Assembly: GCF_016888515.1 (NCBI RefSeq)
Contig: NZ_JAFEJK010000001.1
Span: 558,001-622,000 of the forward strand
Direction of reading: 5' to 3'
DNA: 64,000 nucleotides
Source: Shimia biformata
GTDB taxonomy: Bacteria; Pseudomonadota; Alphaproteobacteria; Rhodobacterales; Rhodobacteraceae
The notes under the pieces were generated by a model, which was not told the DNA's origin, ran no database searches, and saw nothing but the letters and a program-made list of their open reading frames with translations. Numbering within the stretch: position 1 is the stretch's first letter; every line of letters starts with the position of its first letter. Made by a program: the position numbers and the translations under genes. This document shows, one piece after another, positions 55,410 through 64,000 of the stretch.

Positions 55410-56341
55410 TCCAGCACGTCTCGCATGATCGTCAGAACATTCTGCCTCAACCAGGCATGAGCCGGATTGTTGGTGCTGCGCTGGTGCCAGACCATGCAAA
55501 GTTCAACCCGCGGTGTCTCCATCGGCGCATCATAGGTCTGCAACCCAAGCCGCGCCCCGATGCGGCTGGCAAACGCTGTTGGCAGCAGCGCTATCAGGTC
55601 GCTCGAGGCCACGGCATTGGCCACGCCGCTAAAGACCGGCAGGGTCATCACAACCCGACGTTCACGTCCAACTCGCGCCAGGGCTGCGTCCCCCATGCCG
55701 CCGCGTTTGCCTTCGGGCGAAAACAGCACGTGACCCATGTCACAGAATAGGTCGATTGGGATGGTGTCACCCGGTTTTACACTGGCCCGGTTCAGCCGGG
55801 GGTGATCGGTGCGCGCTACGGCGGTGAACCCGGATGTTCCCATGACGTCGAAGCCGATCCAGCGGGGAAAGTCCTGACGCGGAATCAGAGCCAGGTCGAT
55901 GGTGCTGTCCTCAAGAATCCGGGTGTAGTCGTCGGGTACAAGATCGACCTGCTGGACGGTCATATAGGGTGCTTCCACGGCCATCAGATCGGCCAGACGC
56001 GGCATCAGAAGTTCCGAGAAATAGTCTGACCCGGACACCTTGAAACTTGATGTTTCCGTTCCTGGATCAAAGACATCCGGCCCGGTCAAAAGGGTTTCGA
56101 TCTGATGTAGGCAGGTTTGTAACTCCGGGGCGATCTGACGCGCGAAATCGGTTGGTACCAGCGCCTGACCTTCGCGGATCAGGATCGGATCGCTCAATGC
56201 ATGCCGCAGACGTCCGAGTGCGGCGGAAACGGCAGATTGCGACAGGCCCAGTGACGCCGCCGCGCGCGTTGTCGATGGGTCCTGCAGCAGCGCATCAAGC
56301 ACCCGCAGGAGGTTGAGATCAAGAGTTCGAAAATTAATCAT
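55406..56341 (-). CDS. LysR-family transcriptional regulator
   Basis: ATG 56341 gives 311 residues; an in-frame ATG at 56356 is possible. The winged HTH at residues 7-66 (LNLLRVLDALLQDPSTTRAAASLGLSQ region) is NodD/LinR-like, and the substrate-binding domain runs from about 95 to 305. LysR regulators usually control a divergent neighbour, here the cupin gene starting at 56434. The 92-base shared gap is AT-rich; I could not assign a definite T-N11-A box. Confidence 0.92.
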   Translation of the reverse strand: MINFRTLDLNLLRVLDALLQDPSTTRAAASLGLSQSAVSAALGRLRHALSDPILIREGQALVPTDFARQIAPELQTCLHQIETLLTGPDVFDPGTETSSFKVSGSDYFSELLMPRLADLMAVEAPYMTVQQVDLVPDDYTRILEDSTIDLALIPRQDFPRWIGFDVMGTSGFTAVARTDHPRLNRASVKPGDTIPIDLFCDMGHVLFSPEGKRGGMGDAALARVGRERRVVMTLPVFSGVANAVASSDLIALLPTAFASRIGARLGLQTYDAPMETPRVELCMVWHQRSTNNPAHAWLRQNVLTIMRDVLD

Positions 56342-56433
56342 GTAAATAGATACCATAAAAAACATTTGTTTCACAGCTAGATAGTCGCCCGCCATGCTAG
56401 CCCTGCAATCGACAACAGGAGGACACCACGAAG

Positions 56434-56865
56434 ATGGAGCGAACAGTGACCTGGCAGGGGGTGGACTACCGTATCGCCCTGACGAAGCAGCAAAGTGGCG
56501 GCGCCATTGGCATGTTTGTAAGTACCGATCAGCCGGGCTATGGGCCACCGCGTCACATTCACGACGACGCGGACGAGACATTCTATGTGCTGACGGGAGA
56601 AGTTGATTTCTGGATGGACGGAGAAATTTCAACAGCGCAGGCCGGAGATGTGGTATTCATTCCGCGCGGGCGCGAACATACCTTCCGCGTGGCTGGAACC
56701 TTGGCCGCGCGTATGCTGACAATCATGACGCCCGGCGGGTTCGAAACCTTCTTTGCCGATGTTGCCCAGGAAGGGCTGACGATACCCGACGACATGAAGC
56801 GCATCGCCGAAATCGGCGCTGGCTACAACTTGCGGTTCACTGGGCCGCCTCTTGGTCACGAGTAG
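56434..56865 (+). CDS. Cupin-domain protein
   Basis: A 143-residue single cupin. Motif 1 is HIHDDADETFYVLTGEVDFW, and motif 2 GDVVFIPRGREHTF completes a His/Glu/His metal site. The role could be a small dioxygenase, an isomerase or a sensor; nothing in the sequence decides. AGGAGG lies 11 bases before the start. It is divergent from the LysR gene, its likely regulator. Confidence 0.85.
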   Translation: MERTVTWQGVDYRIALTKQQSGGAIGMFVSTDQPGYGPPRHIHDDADETFYVLTGEVDFWMDGEISTAQAGDVVFIPRGREHTFRVAGTLAARMLTIMTPGGFETFFADVAQEGLTIPDDMKRIAEIGAGYNLRFTGPPLGHE

Positions 56866-56901
56866 TCTTGGGTCTGTGCAATAACTCGTCACACAACAAC
56901 A

Positions 56902-56915
56902 ATACGGAACCGTAT
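56902..56915. promoter_or_regulatory. 14-base inverted repeat before a small membrane protein gene
   Basis: ATACGG, AA, CCGTAT, ending a few bases before the AGGAGGG ribosome site. It could be an operator overlapping the leader of the gene at 56929. No second copy was noticed. Confidence 0.4.
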
Positions 56916-56928
56916 GCAGGAGGGAAAA

Positions 56929-57297
56929 ATGCGTGGAGTTTCTTTTTGGTTCATGGCACTGGCGGCGCTGAGTGCAACAATCGGGATGGCCTGGGGTATC
57001 CAGATGTCAGCCTCAGGTGACCATTCGTTGGCGCCGGCTCATGCCCATCTCAACCTGATTGGTTGGGTCACGATGGCCTTGTTTGCGGTCTATTATCACC
57101 TTGTTCCGGCCGTCGCCGAGACCATTCTGGCCAAAATTCACCTTGCGGTCACCGTGCTGGCCGTGGTGGTCATGGTGCCGGGTATTGTTCAGGCCCTGCG
57201 TGAAACCGGTGAAACCCTGGCCAAGCTGGGCTCAGTTCTGGCGATTTTGTCGATGCTGATTTTTCTCTACACCGTGGTGCGTTCACGCGCTGCCTGA
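56929..57297 (+). CDS. Small four-span membrane protein, cytochrome oxidase subunit I-like motif
   Basis: ATG 56929 after AGGAGGG gives 122 residues with four hydrophobic spans. The segment HAHLNLIGWVTMALFAVYYHLVP resembles a helix pair with histidines seen in haem-copper oxidase subunit I and in several short uncharacterised membrane proteins. Haem binding is possible through His43, His45 and the later YYHLVP histidine, but the rest of an oxidase is absent. Function unknown. Confidence 0.8.
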   Translation: MRGVSFWFMALAALSATIGMAWGIQMSASGDHSLAPAHAHLNLIGWVTMALFAVYYHLVPAVAETILAKIHLAVTVLAVVVMVPGIVQALRETGETLAKLGSVLAILSMLIFLYTVVRSRAA

Positions 57298-57393
57298 AGG
57301 AGAGTCGCAAAGCGGGGAATTTGTCCAAGATCAAAGACTCAGGGATCGTTTCGCTTTGTGATAAGCTGCAAAGGAAACGAAAGGAGACGCGAG

Positions 57394-57720
57394 ATGTTGG
57401 AGATTTCCCCGTGGAAAGTCGCTCAGGTCGTCCTGATGTCCCGCGAACTTGGCCGGGCAGAAGGAGAGTTGCGTGGCTTCATAGACCGCTTGAACGAAGA
57501 TGAGCTGGCCAGTCTGGTGGCGGTCATGTGGATCGGGCGGGAAAGCTTTTCTGCCGACGATCTTGAAGAGGCAATTCAGACCGCAAAGGCCGAGGCGACG
57601 ATCCCGACAGTCGATTACCTTCTGGGGTCGCCGCACCTGTCAGATCATCTTGAAAACGGCATGGAAGAACTTGGCATTTCTTTGAGCGGCGAAGAAGACG
57701 ACCTGGTCCGCCGCGGTTGA
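57394..57720 (+). CDS. DUF3775 domain protein
   Basis: ATG 57394 after AAGGAG gives a 108-residue acidic, all-helical protein. EDELASLVAVMWIGR, then DLEEAIQTAKAEAT and YLLGSPHLSDHLENGMEELG match the DUF3775 pattern common in alphaproteobacteria. The function is unknown. It has its own leader of about 95 bases and a strong terminator. Confidence 0.85.
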   Translation: MLEISPWKVAQVVLMSRELGRAEGELRGFIDRLNEDELASLVAVMWIGRESFSADDLEEAIQTAKAEATIPTVDYLLGSPHLSDHLENGMEELGISLSGEEDDLVRRG

Positions 57721-57736
57721 CCTGCCGCTGGATTGG

Positions 57737-57767
57737 AAAAGGGGCGGTTCCGAGGGTCGCCCCTTTT
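57737..57767. terminator. Bidirectional intrinsic terminator
   Basis: AAAAGGGGCG and CGCCCCTTTT with an 11-base loop, followed by two more T. It lies between the convergent DUF3775 gene and the saccharopine dehydrogenase-type gene. Confidence 0.9.
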
Positions 57768-57789
57768 TTCACTTGGGAGTGGTCGACTC

Positions 57790-58929
57790 TCAGACGTGGT
57801 CAACGACCTGCAGATGCTGCGCCAGGGTGTCGATTTCAGACAACCAGTTTTTCACAAGCTTCGGATCGCTGGGTGCGGCGTGGACACCCGGCGCGATTTC
57901 CCGGTTCAACACCGACTCGACCGCAAGAGAAACCGGAACCGACACCAGTCGGGCCATCGCCGTTCCGCGCTTGTCGCCCCAGGCATCCATCACATAAGTC
58001 TTGTGCCAGACTTCGGTCCCGTCCTTTTCCGCCTTAAGCCCCACACAGAGGACAACGCGGTCCGGTTCACCATCATCATAGGCGTTCTCGGCCCAGAACT
58101 GGTCCGACATTTCTCTCAGTCGCGCGTCTCCGGCGGCGCCTTGCAGCGTTTCGATCTCGCGGAAAACCGGGGTCCATGCCTCGGACCAGCCGTTCAGGCG
58201 CAGGGTGCCACGCACGAAATCCTTAACCTTCCAGGCCGGGTCGAACTGGTAATCCGTCATAAATGGGATCGAATCGCGGTTGGGATAGACCTCGAACCTT
58301 TCCGGTGTCGGCAAGGGCGCGTCATAGTCCGAGATCGCATCCCAGGGCCTGTCTGCGCGAAGTTCCACGAAGTCGCGGATCGACCGTGACGGCGACCGCA
58401 GCGCTTTCAGCACGCCCAGCGGCGACCAGCTAAACTTATAGCGGAAGGCATTTGGGATCTTCGGCACGCCACCGCAATAAGAGATGAAGCTGATCGTGTT
58501 TTCGCCATCATATGCGTCCGAGGCACGGTAATCGGCAACCAGCTTGTGCGCCATCAGGTGGTCGATGCCGGGGTCCAGTCCGACCTCGTTGACCAGTACC
58601 GCGCCCGCGTCACGCGCAGCGTCGTCAAGTGCGCGCATCTCGGGAGCGATATAGGACGAGGATACGAAATGTGCGCCCTTGGATATTGCAAGCTCTGCCA
58701 ATGGCACGTGATGATCCGCGGGCAGCATCGAAACGAGGACGTCGCCGCCTTGTACCGCCCCGCCGATGGCGTCCATGTCAAAAGCACGAATGTCGGTCAC
58801 AATGTCTCCGACCACGTCCTTTGCCTTCTGTACTGTCCGGTTCCAGACGACGACGTCCCGACCGTTCTGAACCAGCCGCCGCAGGCCGGGGATCGCCGAG
58901 AGGCCAGTGCCGCACCAATGAATAGTCAT
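57790..58929 (-). CDS. Saccharopine dehydrogenase/reductase (Lys9-type fold)
   Basis: ATG 58929 after GGAG gives 379 residues. It has a Rossmann start (IHWCGTGLSAIPGLRRLV) and a C-terminal catalytic domain with NEVGLDPGIDHLMAH and SYCGGVPKI, both hallmarks of the glutamate-forming saccharopine dehydrogenase. It would split saccharopine into aminoadipate semialdehyde and glutamate, or run in reverse. The start is 13 bases after the upstream gene, so the pair forms an operon. Confidence 0.88.
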   Translation of the reverse strand: MTIHWCGTGLSAIPGLRRLVQNGRDVVVWNRTVQKAKDVVGDIVTDIRAFDMDAIGGAVQGGDVLVSMLPADHHVPLAELAISKGAHFVSSSYIAPEMRALDDAARDAGAVLVNEVGLDPGIDHLMAHKLVADYRASDAYDGENTISFISYCGGVPKIPNAFRYKFSWSPLGVLKALRSPSRSIRDFVELRADRPWDAISDYDAPLPTPERFEVYPNRDSIPFMTDYQFDPAWKVKDFVRGTLRLNGWSEAWTPVFREIETLQGAAGDARLREMSDQFWAENAYDDGEPDRVVLCVGLKAEKDGTEVWHKTYVMDAWGDKRGTAMARLVSVPVSLAVESVLNREIAPGVHAAPSDPKLVKNWLSEIDTLAQHLQVVDHV

Positions 58930-58942
58930 GTCAAATCTCCGT

Positions 58943-59998
58943 TCAAAGTGCGTTGATATGGGTGTCGAATTCAGCCTTGGCCCGACCCCACACGCCACCG
59001 TCCAATTGGTCCAGCGTCAAAAGGCTGTCCAGAAGCTGTGCAGCGTAGTCCTCAGAGCTTTCGACCGGAAGCATCGACGGCAGGTTGTCAATCGCCATTA
59101 CGTCCAGTGGGGGTGAGTCATGTACGCGTGTCACCGGGGCATCCCAGGTTGTGGCGCGGTCATAGACCGGAACCGGGTTGTAATCGCTGTCCGGGTCACA
59201 GGCGACATCGCCGATGACGGTCAACTTGCGGTCGGCGGTCAGCGCGCTTTTGGGCACGAAGACCGGAGTGCCGGGGCGGGCAAAGATGCAGTTCAGGAAC
59301 AGGTTGTGATCCAGCACCTCGGCGAAAGGGCCACCGTGGGCGGTTTCCGCCATGTCCCATTTTGTGACAGCCACGCCCAGCGCTTCGCACAGATCGGCCG
59401 CGCCGGTGCCCACCCGCCCCAAGGCGCCGATGACCAGTGCCGTTGGCCGTGCCTCCCCGGTGGCGTCCAGCTCTGCACCCAAATCGGCCAGCAGAGAATC
59501 CTTCCCAGAATAGACACCCACCGGGCCGCAGGTCGCACCGCCTTGCTGCGCGGCCCATGCCTTGAGGCTGACAGCAGCGCCCGCATACCCGGCCCAATAG
59601 CCGAACGCGGCAACCCGGCGCCCGGTTTCATCAACGAGGTATTCCAAGTCATAAAGTACGCCGCCGCCGGCTTTGAACCGCTCCAACAGTGCGCGCCCCG
59701 AATGCTGCCCCTTGAAAGCATGGCCGAACATGATGTGGCGGTGTACCAGCGGCGTGCCGTCTTCCGGCAGCTCCTTCAGCCCGAAGATGATCGCGTCCTG
59801 CGGCGCATCCGGCCAGCTGTTCTCAGCTGCGATCTGGCAACCGACGGTTTTGTATCCGTCAATCCCAATTGCCCGGACCGAGCTTTCCTCAACGGTTACT
59901 TGGAACCCTTTGCCCAGCAGGGCCCTGGCGCCCTCAGGCGTCAATCCGACGCGCTCTTCGTTTGGCCGCTGTTCGGCCCGAACCCAGATGTGTGTCAT
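58943..59998 (-). CDS. Saccharopine dehydrogenase (lysine-forming, Lys1-type)
   Basis: ATG 59998 gives 351 residues. The N-terminal half has the alanine-dehydrogenase/transhydrogenase fold (VRAEQRPNEERVGLTPEGARALL, then HIMFGHAFKGQ), and the C-terminal half has the NAD domain (ALVIGALGRVGTGAADL). It interconverts lysine plus 2-oxoglutarate with saccharopine. Since dapB in this window provides lysine synthesis by the DAP route, this pair most likely serves lysine degradation. Confidence 0.88.
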   Translation of the reverse strand: MTHIWVRAEQRPNEERVGLTPEGARALLGKGFQVTVEESSVRAIGIDGYKTVGCQIAAENSWPDAPQDAIIFGLKELPEDGTPLVHRHIMFGHAFKGQHSGRALLERFKAGGGVLYDLEYLVDETGRRVAAFGYWAGYAGAAVSLKAWAAQQGGATCGPVGVYSGKDSLLADLGAELDATGEARPTALVIGALGRVGTGAADLCEALGVAVTKWDMAETAHGGPFAEVLDHNLFLNCIFARPGTPVFVPKSALTADRKLTVIGDVACDPDSDYNPVPVYDRATTWDAPVTRVHDSPPLDVMAIDNLPSMLPVESSEDYAAQLLDSLLTLDQLDGGVWGRAKAEFDTHINAL

Positions 59999-60255
59999 CC
60001 AACAAACTCCCCTTCGCGGCAAACTGTAGACCATTCCCGTCCGGCGATGACAAGGCGATGCGGTCGCCCAGAACACCCCCTATGTGATTTAGTGTAGAGG
60101 GTGCGAAACGTTGCCTTCACTTCCGCAAAACTCCTTGGGGTGAATGGCCGTCACGGGCGGGCAGGGGGACCGCGCCACTAACCCCGTTTCCGGCTGGCAC
60201 AACGGGCGGACCCGTGGCAGAAACAAGGAGCCAAGTCAGAACGGGAGTGCGCGAA

Positions 60256-63057
60256 ATGAGTGACGGTTTCGGAAAGGGGTGCCACCTGCATCTGATCGAC
60301 GGCTCGGCCTTCATCTTCCGCGCCTACCACGCGCTGCCCCCGCTCACGCGCAAATCCGATGGCTTGCCCATCGGGGCAGTGGCAGGATTCTGCAACATGA
60401 TCGACCGTTTCGTCGAGGCAAACCGCGGGCCGGATGCGCCGACCCACGTAGCCGTGATATTTGACTATTCCGGCAAGTCCTTCCGCAATGAAATCTATGA
60501 CCTCTACAAGGCCAATCGCCCCCCTGCGCCCGAGGATCTTGTGCCGCAATTCCCACTGACCCGTCGCGCGACCGAGGCGTTCAATATCGCCTGCAAGGAA
60601 ATCGAGGGCTATGAGGCCGATGACATCATTGCCACCCTTGCGTGTCAGGCGCGCGAAGCGGGCGGACGGGTCACCATCATCTCGTCCGACAAGGACCTGA
60701 TGCAACTGGTCGGCGGCGGGGTCGAGATGCTGGACGCGATGAAGAACAAGCGCATCGACCGTGACGGCGTGGTCGAGAAATTCGGGGTCGGCCCAGAACG
60801 GGTTGTCGATGTTCAGGCGCTGGCCGGGGACTCGGTCGACAACGTGCCGGGTGCGCCGGGGATTGGGATCAAGACTGCTGCGCTGTTGATCAACGAATAC
60901 GGTGATCTCGAAACCCTTTTGGATCGGGCCGAGGAGATCAAGCAGCCCAAGCGCCGCCAGACATTGATCGAGATGCGTGACCAGATCGAACTGTCCAAAC
61001 GGCTGGTGCAACTGGACTGCAACACGCCCCTTGATTGCACACTGGACGATCTCGAAGTCCGTGACCCCGACCCTGAGACCCTGCTGTCCTTCCTGACCGA
61101 GATGGAGTTTCGTACCCTCTCAAAACGTGTCGCCGATCGGATGGGTGTCGAGGCGCCAGTCATCGCAGAACCCACGGCTGCGGCAGAGGCGGACAAGCCG
61201 GACGCAATTACCTTTGACCACGGCAAATATGAGTGTGTTCGCGATGTCGCTGCCTTGCAGGCCTGGATCGACAAAGCCCACGACAAGGGCTGGATCGCAG
61301 TCGATACCGAGACCACCGGGTTGGACGAGATGGTCGCCGACCTGGTTGGTGTCTGTCTCTGCGTCGAGGCGGGCGAAGCGGCTTACGTGCCGCTGACGCA
61401 CCGAAAGGGCAGCGATGACGGGTTGTTCGGCGACAACGAACTGGCCGAAGGCCAGTTGCCGTTGGACCTGGCGCTGGACATGCTGAAGCCGCTCTTGGAG
61501 GACGACTCGGTCCTGAAGATCTTTCAGAACGCCAAATATGACTGCAAGATCTTTGCCCGCTACGGGATCGAGGTTGGACCGATCGACGACACGATGCTGC
61601 TGTCATATGCCTTGCACGCGGGGCAGCACGGGCATGGGATGGATGCGTTGTCCGAACGCTATCTCGACCATGTGCCGATATCGATCAAAACTCTTCTGGG
61701 GACGGGCAAATCCGCGATCACGTTCGACCGGGTGCCGATTGACGAAGCCGTTAAATACGCCGCCGAGGATGCCGACATCACCCTGCGCCTGTGGCAGAAA
61801 TTCAAGCCGCGTCTTCATGCCGAGAAGGTCACCACCGTCTACGAAACGCTTGAACGGCCGCTGTCGCCGGTGCTTGCGCAGATGGAGCGGCACGGGATCA
61901 AGGTCGACCGCGATACACTCAGCCGCATGTCCAATGCCTTTGCCCAGAAGATGGCCGGGCTGGAGGCGGAAATCCATGAACTTGCCGGGCGGTCTTTCAA
62001 TGTCGGAAGCCCAAAACAGCTGGGCGAAATCCTGTTTGATGAGATGGCGCTGGAGGGCGGCAAGAAGGGCAAGACCGGGGCATATGCGACCGGTGCCGAT
62101 GTGTTGGAAGACCTCGCCGCCCAGGGACATGGCCTGCCTGCACGGGTGCTGGACTGGCGGCAGCTGTCAAAGTTGAAATCGACCTATACGGACGCGCTTC
62201 AGGATCACATCAACGCCGAAACGGGCCGGGTGCACACGTCTTATGTGCAGACCGGGGCGAACACTGGGCGGCTTGCCTCGACCGATCCGAACCTGCAGAA
62301 CATCCCTGTCCGCACAGAAGAGGGGCGTCGCATCCGCGAGGCATTTGTTGCCGAAGAGGGCAAGCTTCTGGTCAGCCTCGACTATAGCCAGGTCGAGCTG
62401 CGCATCCTGGCGCACATCGCCGGGATCGACGCGCTGAAACAGGCCTTCCGCGACGGCCACGACATCCACGCAATGACCGCGTCCGAGATGTTTGACACGC
62501 CGATGGATGAGATGACGCCAGAACTGCGTCGCCGTGCCAAGGCGATCAATTTCGGCGTGATCTATGGTATCTCGGGCTTCGGATTGGCGCGGAACCTGCG
62601 TATTCCACGTGCCGACGCCCAAGCCTTTATCGACCGCTACTTTGAGCGTTTCCCCGGAATCCGAACCTACATGGATGACACCAAGGCCTTTGCGAAGGAA
62701 CACCTCTTCGTCGAAACCCTGTTCGGTCGCAGGATCCATATGCCAGAGATCAACGCCAAGGGGCCGCGCGCCGGGTTTGCCCAACGCGCCGCGATTAACG
62801 CGCCGATCCAAGGGACGGCGGCCGACATCATCCGCCGCGCCATGATCCGCATGCCGGACGCCATCAATGGCTTGCCGGCGAAAATGCTGTTGCAGGTCCA
62901 CGACGAATTGGTCTTTGAAGTGGACGAAGACTCGGTGGACTCCGTGATCGAAGTCGCCCGAGACGTCATGCAGGGCGCGGCAGACCCGGCGGTGCATCTG
63001 GACGTGCCACTAATCGTGGACGCGGGGCGGGGTAAAAACTGGGCAGAAGCGCACTAG
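60256..63057 (+). CDS. polA: DNA polymerase I
   Basis: ATG 60256 after CGGGAG gives 933 residues. The 5' nuclease domain (about 1-300) has IDGSAFIFRAYHALP and YEADDIIATLA. The proofreading domain (about 330-520) keeps Asp350 and Glu352 (VDTETTG), so it should be active. The polymerase domain (about 570-933) has SLDYSQVELRILAHI, RRRAKAINFGVIYG and LLQVHDELVFEV. It is used in repair and Okazaki fragment processing. Confidence 0.98.
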   Translation: MSDGFGKGCHLHLIDGSAFIFRAYHALPPLTRKSDGLPIGAVAGFCNMIDRFVEANRGPDAPTHVAVIFDYSGKSFRNEIYDLYKANRPPAPEDLVPQFPLTRRATEAFNIACKEIEGYEADDIIATLACQAREAGGRVTIISSDKDLMQLVGGGVEMLDAMKNKRIDRDGVVEKFGVGPERVVDVQALAGDSVDNVPGAPGIGIKTAALLINEYGDLETLLDRAEEIKQPKRRQTLIEMRDQIELSKRLVQLDCNTPLDCTLDDLEVRDPDPETLLSFLTEMEFRTLSKRVADRMGVEAPVIAEPTAAAEADKPDAITFDHGKYECVRDVAALQAWIDKAHDKGWIAVDTETTGLDEMVADLVGVCLCVEAGEAAYVPLTHRKGSDDGLFGDNELAEGQLPLDLALDMLKPLLEDDSVLKIFQNAKYDCKIFARYGIEVGPIDDTMLLSYALHAGQHGHGMDALSERYLDHVPISIKTLLGTGKSAITFDRVPIDEAVKYAAEDADITLRLWQKFKPRLHAEKVTTVYETLERPLSPVLAQMERHGIKVDRDTLSRMSNAFAQKMAGLEAEIHELAGRSFNVGSPKQLGEILFDEMALEGGKKGKTGAYATGADVLEDLAAQGHGLPARVLDWRQLSKLKSTYTDALQDHINAETGRVHTSYVQTGANTGRLASTDPNLQNIPVRTEEGRRIREAFVAEEGKLLVSLDYSQVELRILAHIAGIDALKQAFRDGHDIHAMTASEMFDTPMDEMTPELRRRAKAINFGVIYGISGFGLARNLRIPRADAQAFIDRYFERFPGIRTYMDDTKAFAKEHLFVETLFGRRIHMPEINAKGPRAGFAQRAAINAPIQGTAADIIRRAMIRMPDAINGLPAKMLLQVHDELVFEVDEDSVDSVIEVARDVMQGAADPAVHLDVPLIVDAGRGKNWAEAH

Positions 63058-63108
63058 GTTCACGCGCCTTCGGCGAGAGTATTTGGGCAAGAAAGAAGAT
63101 GCGCGGCC
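63058..63108 (+). other. Short spacer with CGCC-TTC-GGCG hairpin
   Basis: A four-base stem with a three-base loop is followed by GAGAGTATTTGGGCAAGAA. From memory, similar hairpin-plus-GAGTATTT strings recur after genes in Rhodobacteraceae genomes. It may act as a terminator or 3'-end element for polA and the convergent dmsC-like gene. Confidence 0.35.
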
Positions 63109-63981
63109 CTAGCGTGCGCCGTAGTACAGGCCCACCACATGTTCGGATTGCGCGAAGAACAACCAACGTGAGATCGCGATTCCCGCGATATGGCTAAGCA
63201 CAGCTAGCGCACCGAATAGGTGTGGCATGGGCAGCGCCAGCAGGATCGGCGGCACGACAAAGCCAAGCAACAGCGCAAACAGGCGCAGTTTGTCCGTGTG
63301 TTTCCGTCCCACCACGAACACCATCTCCTTCATCAAGTAATTCGGGCTGGTGTGAGGCGGGGAGAAAGAGCGAACTGTGCCTGTCGTGCCTAGCCCGGTT
63401 GCGGTGCCCAGCGTGGTGCCGGAGTTCCTGAGCGCGGTATCGCCGCGGCGCCACCACGCGATCTGGAACAGCCCGGCGATGAACAACAGGCTGTAAGCCT
63501 CGGTAACGCGACCAGACAACAGCGCGCCGCCTGCAAGCGAAATCGACAGGAACAATGCGGGTGTCAGGGGAGTGTTCCAGCGCGGCACGGTCTTCAGTTG
63601 GGTATAGATCATCGAGGTTGTGAACACAGTGCCCAATGACAGAAGCGCACCCAGCCAGCCGAGCGGCGCGGCATGGATGCCGAAAAAGATTAGCAGAGCC
63701 GCAAAAAGCCCGATGACCAGAAGTGCCGCGATGGCGCAGAGTCCCTCGCGGCTAAGCCAGCTTGTCCGCCACTGGGTCAGTGCCTTCATTGCGCGTTCGG
63801 GGTGACCGAGGTGGAAGGTCGAGGCCAACAGGCCACCGACGGACAGGGCATATGCGATTGCAAAAAAGGCAAACGCGACCCATCCGGTGGGCGGTGACGG
63901 ATCAATGCCCAGCCAGAACAGTAGCCCGAAACCGAGGCCCGAGAACGTGGTGAAGACAATGACGGACGGCGCCGGGTGCAT
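63109..63981 (-). CDS. dmsC: DMSO reductase anchor subunit (DmsC family)
   Basis: A 290-residue membrane protein with about eight spans. STFHLGHPERAMKALTQWRTSWLSREG is the DmsC/NrfD-type signature near residues 55-80. It would anchor a molybdopterin reductase and an iron-sulfur subunit and take electrons from quinol. Its start overlaps the stop of an upstream frame that leaves the window, presumably the iron-sulfur subunit. Confidence 0.92.
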   Translation of the reverse strand: MHPAPSVIVFTTFSGLGFGLLFWLGIDPSPPTGWVAFAFFAIAYALSVGGLLASTFHLGHPERAMKALTQWRTSWLSREGLCAIAALLVIGLFAALLIFFGIHAAPLGWLGALLSLGTVFTTSMIYTQLKTVPRWNTPLTPALFLSISLAGGALLSGRVTEAYSLLFIAGLFQIAWWRRGDTALRNSGTTLGTATGLGTTGTVRSFSPPHTSPNYLMKEMVFVVGRKHTDKLRLFALLLGFVVPPILLALPMPHLFGALAVLSHIAGIAISRWLFFAQSEHVVGLYYGAR

Positions 63982-64000
63982 CAGTCGGACCCTCCGGGCA
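63981..64000 (-). CDS. C-terminal end of an upstream gene (probable DmsB-like iron-sulfur subunit)
   Basis: On the minus strand the last codons read PGGSD then TGA, and the stop overlaps the dmsC ATG by one base. Only six codons are visible. The identity is guessed from the usual dmsB-dmsC order. Confidence 0.3.

Overview
The window reads as chromosomal DNA of a marine alphaproteobacterium, most likely Rhodobacterales (Roseobacter group). GC is high, and the gene content fits that group: paired FAD-GcvT demethylases, a DUF3035 lipoprotein beside lspA, a DUF1674 protein, a deoC-ALDH16 pair, a paired M16 peptidase locus and a DmsC-type anchor. Nearly all of it is tightly packed coding sequence. 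I found no rRNA, tRNA, IS element, phage gene or CRISPR array, and no gene-free gap longer than 300 bases.

Layout. 1-1.1 kb: a truncated NTF2-like gene and an SGNH hydrolase. 1.1-8.1 kb (minus): a C1/methylamine catabolic operon consisting of an XRE-cupin regulator, a GFA protein, two flavin-GcvT fusion dehydrogenases and a zinc-free MDR reductase, with two near-identical inverted operators in front of the regulator. 8.2-11 kb (minus): free-Met-sulfoxide reductase, HSL-type esterase, thiolase. 11.1-14.4 kb (plus): a STAS/HATPase pair, gamma-glutamyltransferase and a 1-Cys peroxiredoxin. 14.4-26.2 kb: the ribosome/RNA cluster rbfA, truB, rpsO, pnp (all minus), broken up by other genes. The largest insertion is a plus-strand block of YceI, cytochrome b561 and an ABC ATPase/FtsX/DUF3299 module; that module carries a histidine-rich domain and is preceded by a Zur-like palindrome. 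dapB closes the region.

26.3-30.4 kb: a betaine/TMAO-type ABC transporter whose permease is a tandem fusion. 30.4-39.2 kb: housekeeping genes (DUF1674, rsmB, heparinase-like, purH, lspA, lipoprotein) and two M16 peptidase-like genes. 39.3-42.6 kb (minus): ALDH16 and deoC. 42.8-46.8 kb (plus): a four-gene Mn/Zn ABC transporter with two helically phased Fur/Mur-like boxes at its promoter. 46.8-55.4 kb: SulP transporter (minus), fused 5-oxoprolinase, mutL, rmuC. 55.4-57.7 kb: LysR regulator divergent from a cupin gene, a small membrane protein and a DUF3775 protein. 57.8-60.0 kb (minus): two saccharopine dehydrogenase-type genes for lysine metabolism. 60.3-64 kb: polA and, on the minus strand, a DMSO-reductase anchor subunit whose operon continues beyond the window.

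Main themes are N-methyl compound catabolism, metal homeostasis (two separately controlled loci) and core RNA/DNA maintenance. The best candidates for something under-described are the putative Zur-controlled His-rich FtsX module, the XRE-cupin-controlled double flavin-GcvT operon, and the metal permease with a C-terminal extension resembling a DtxR-type domain.
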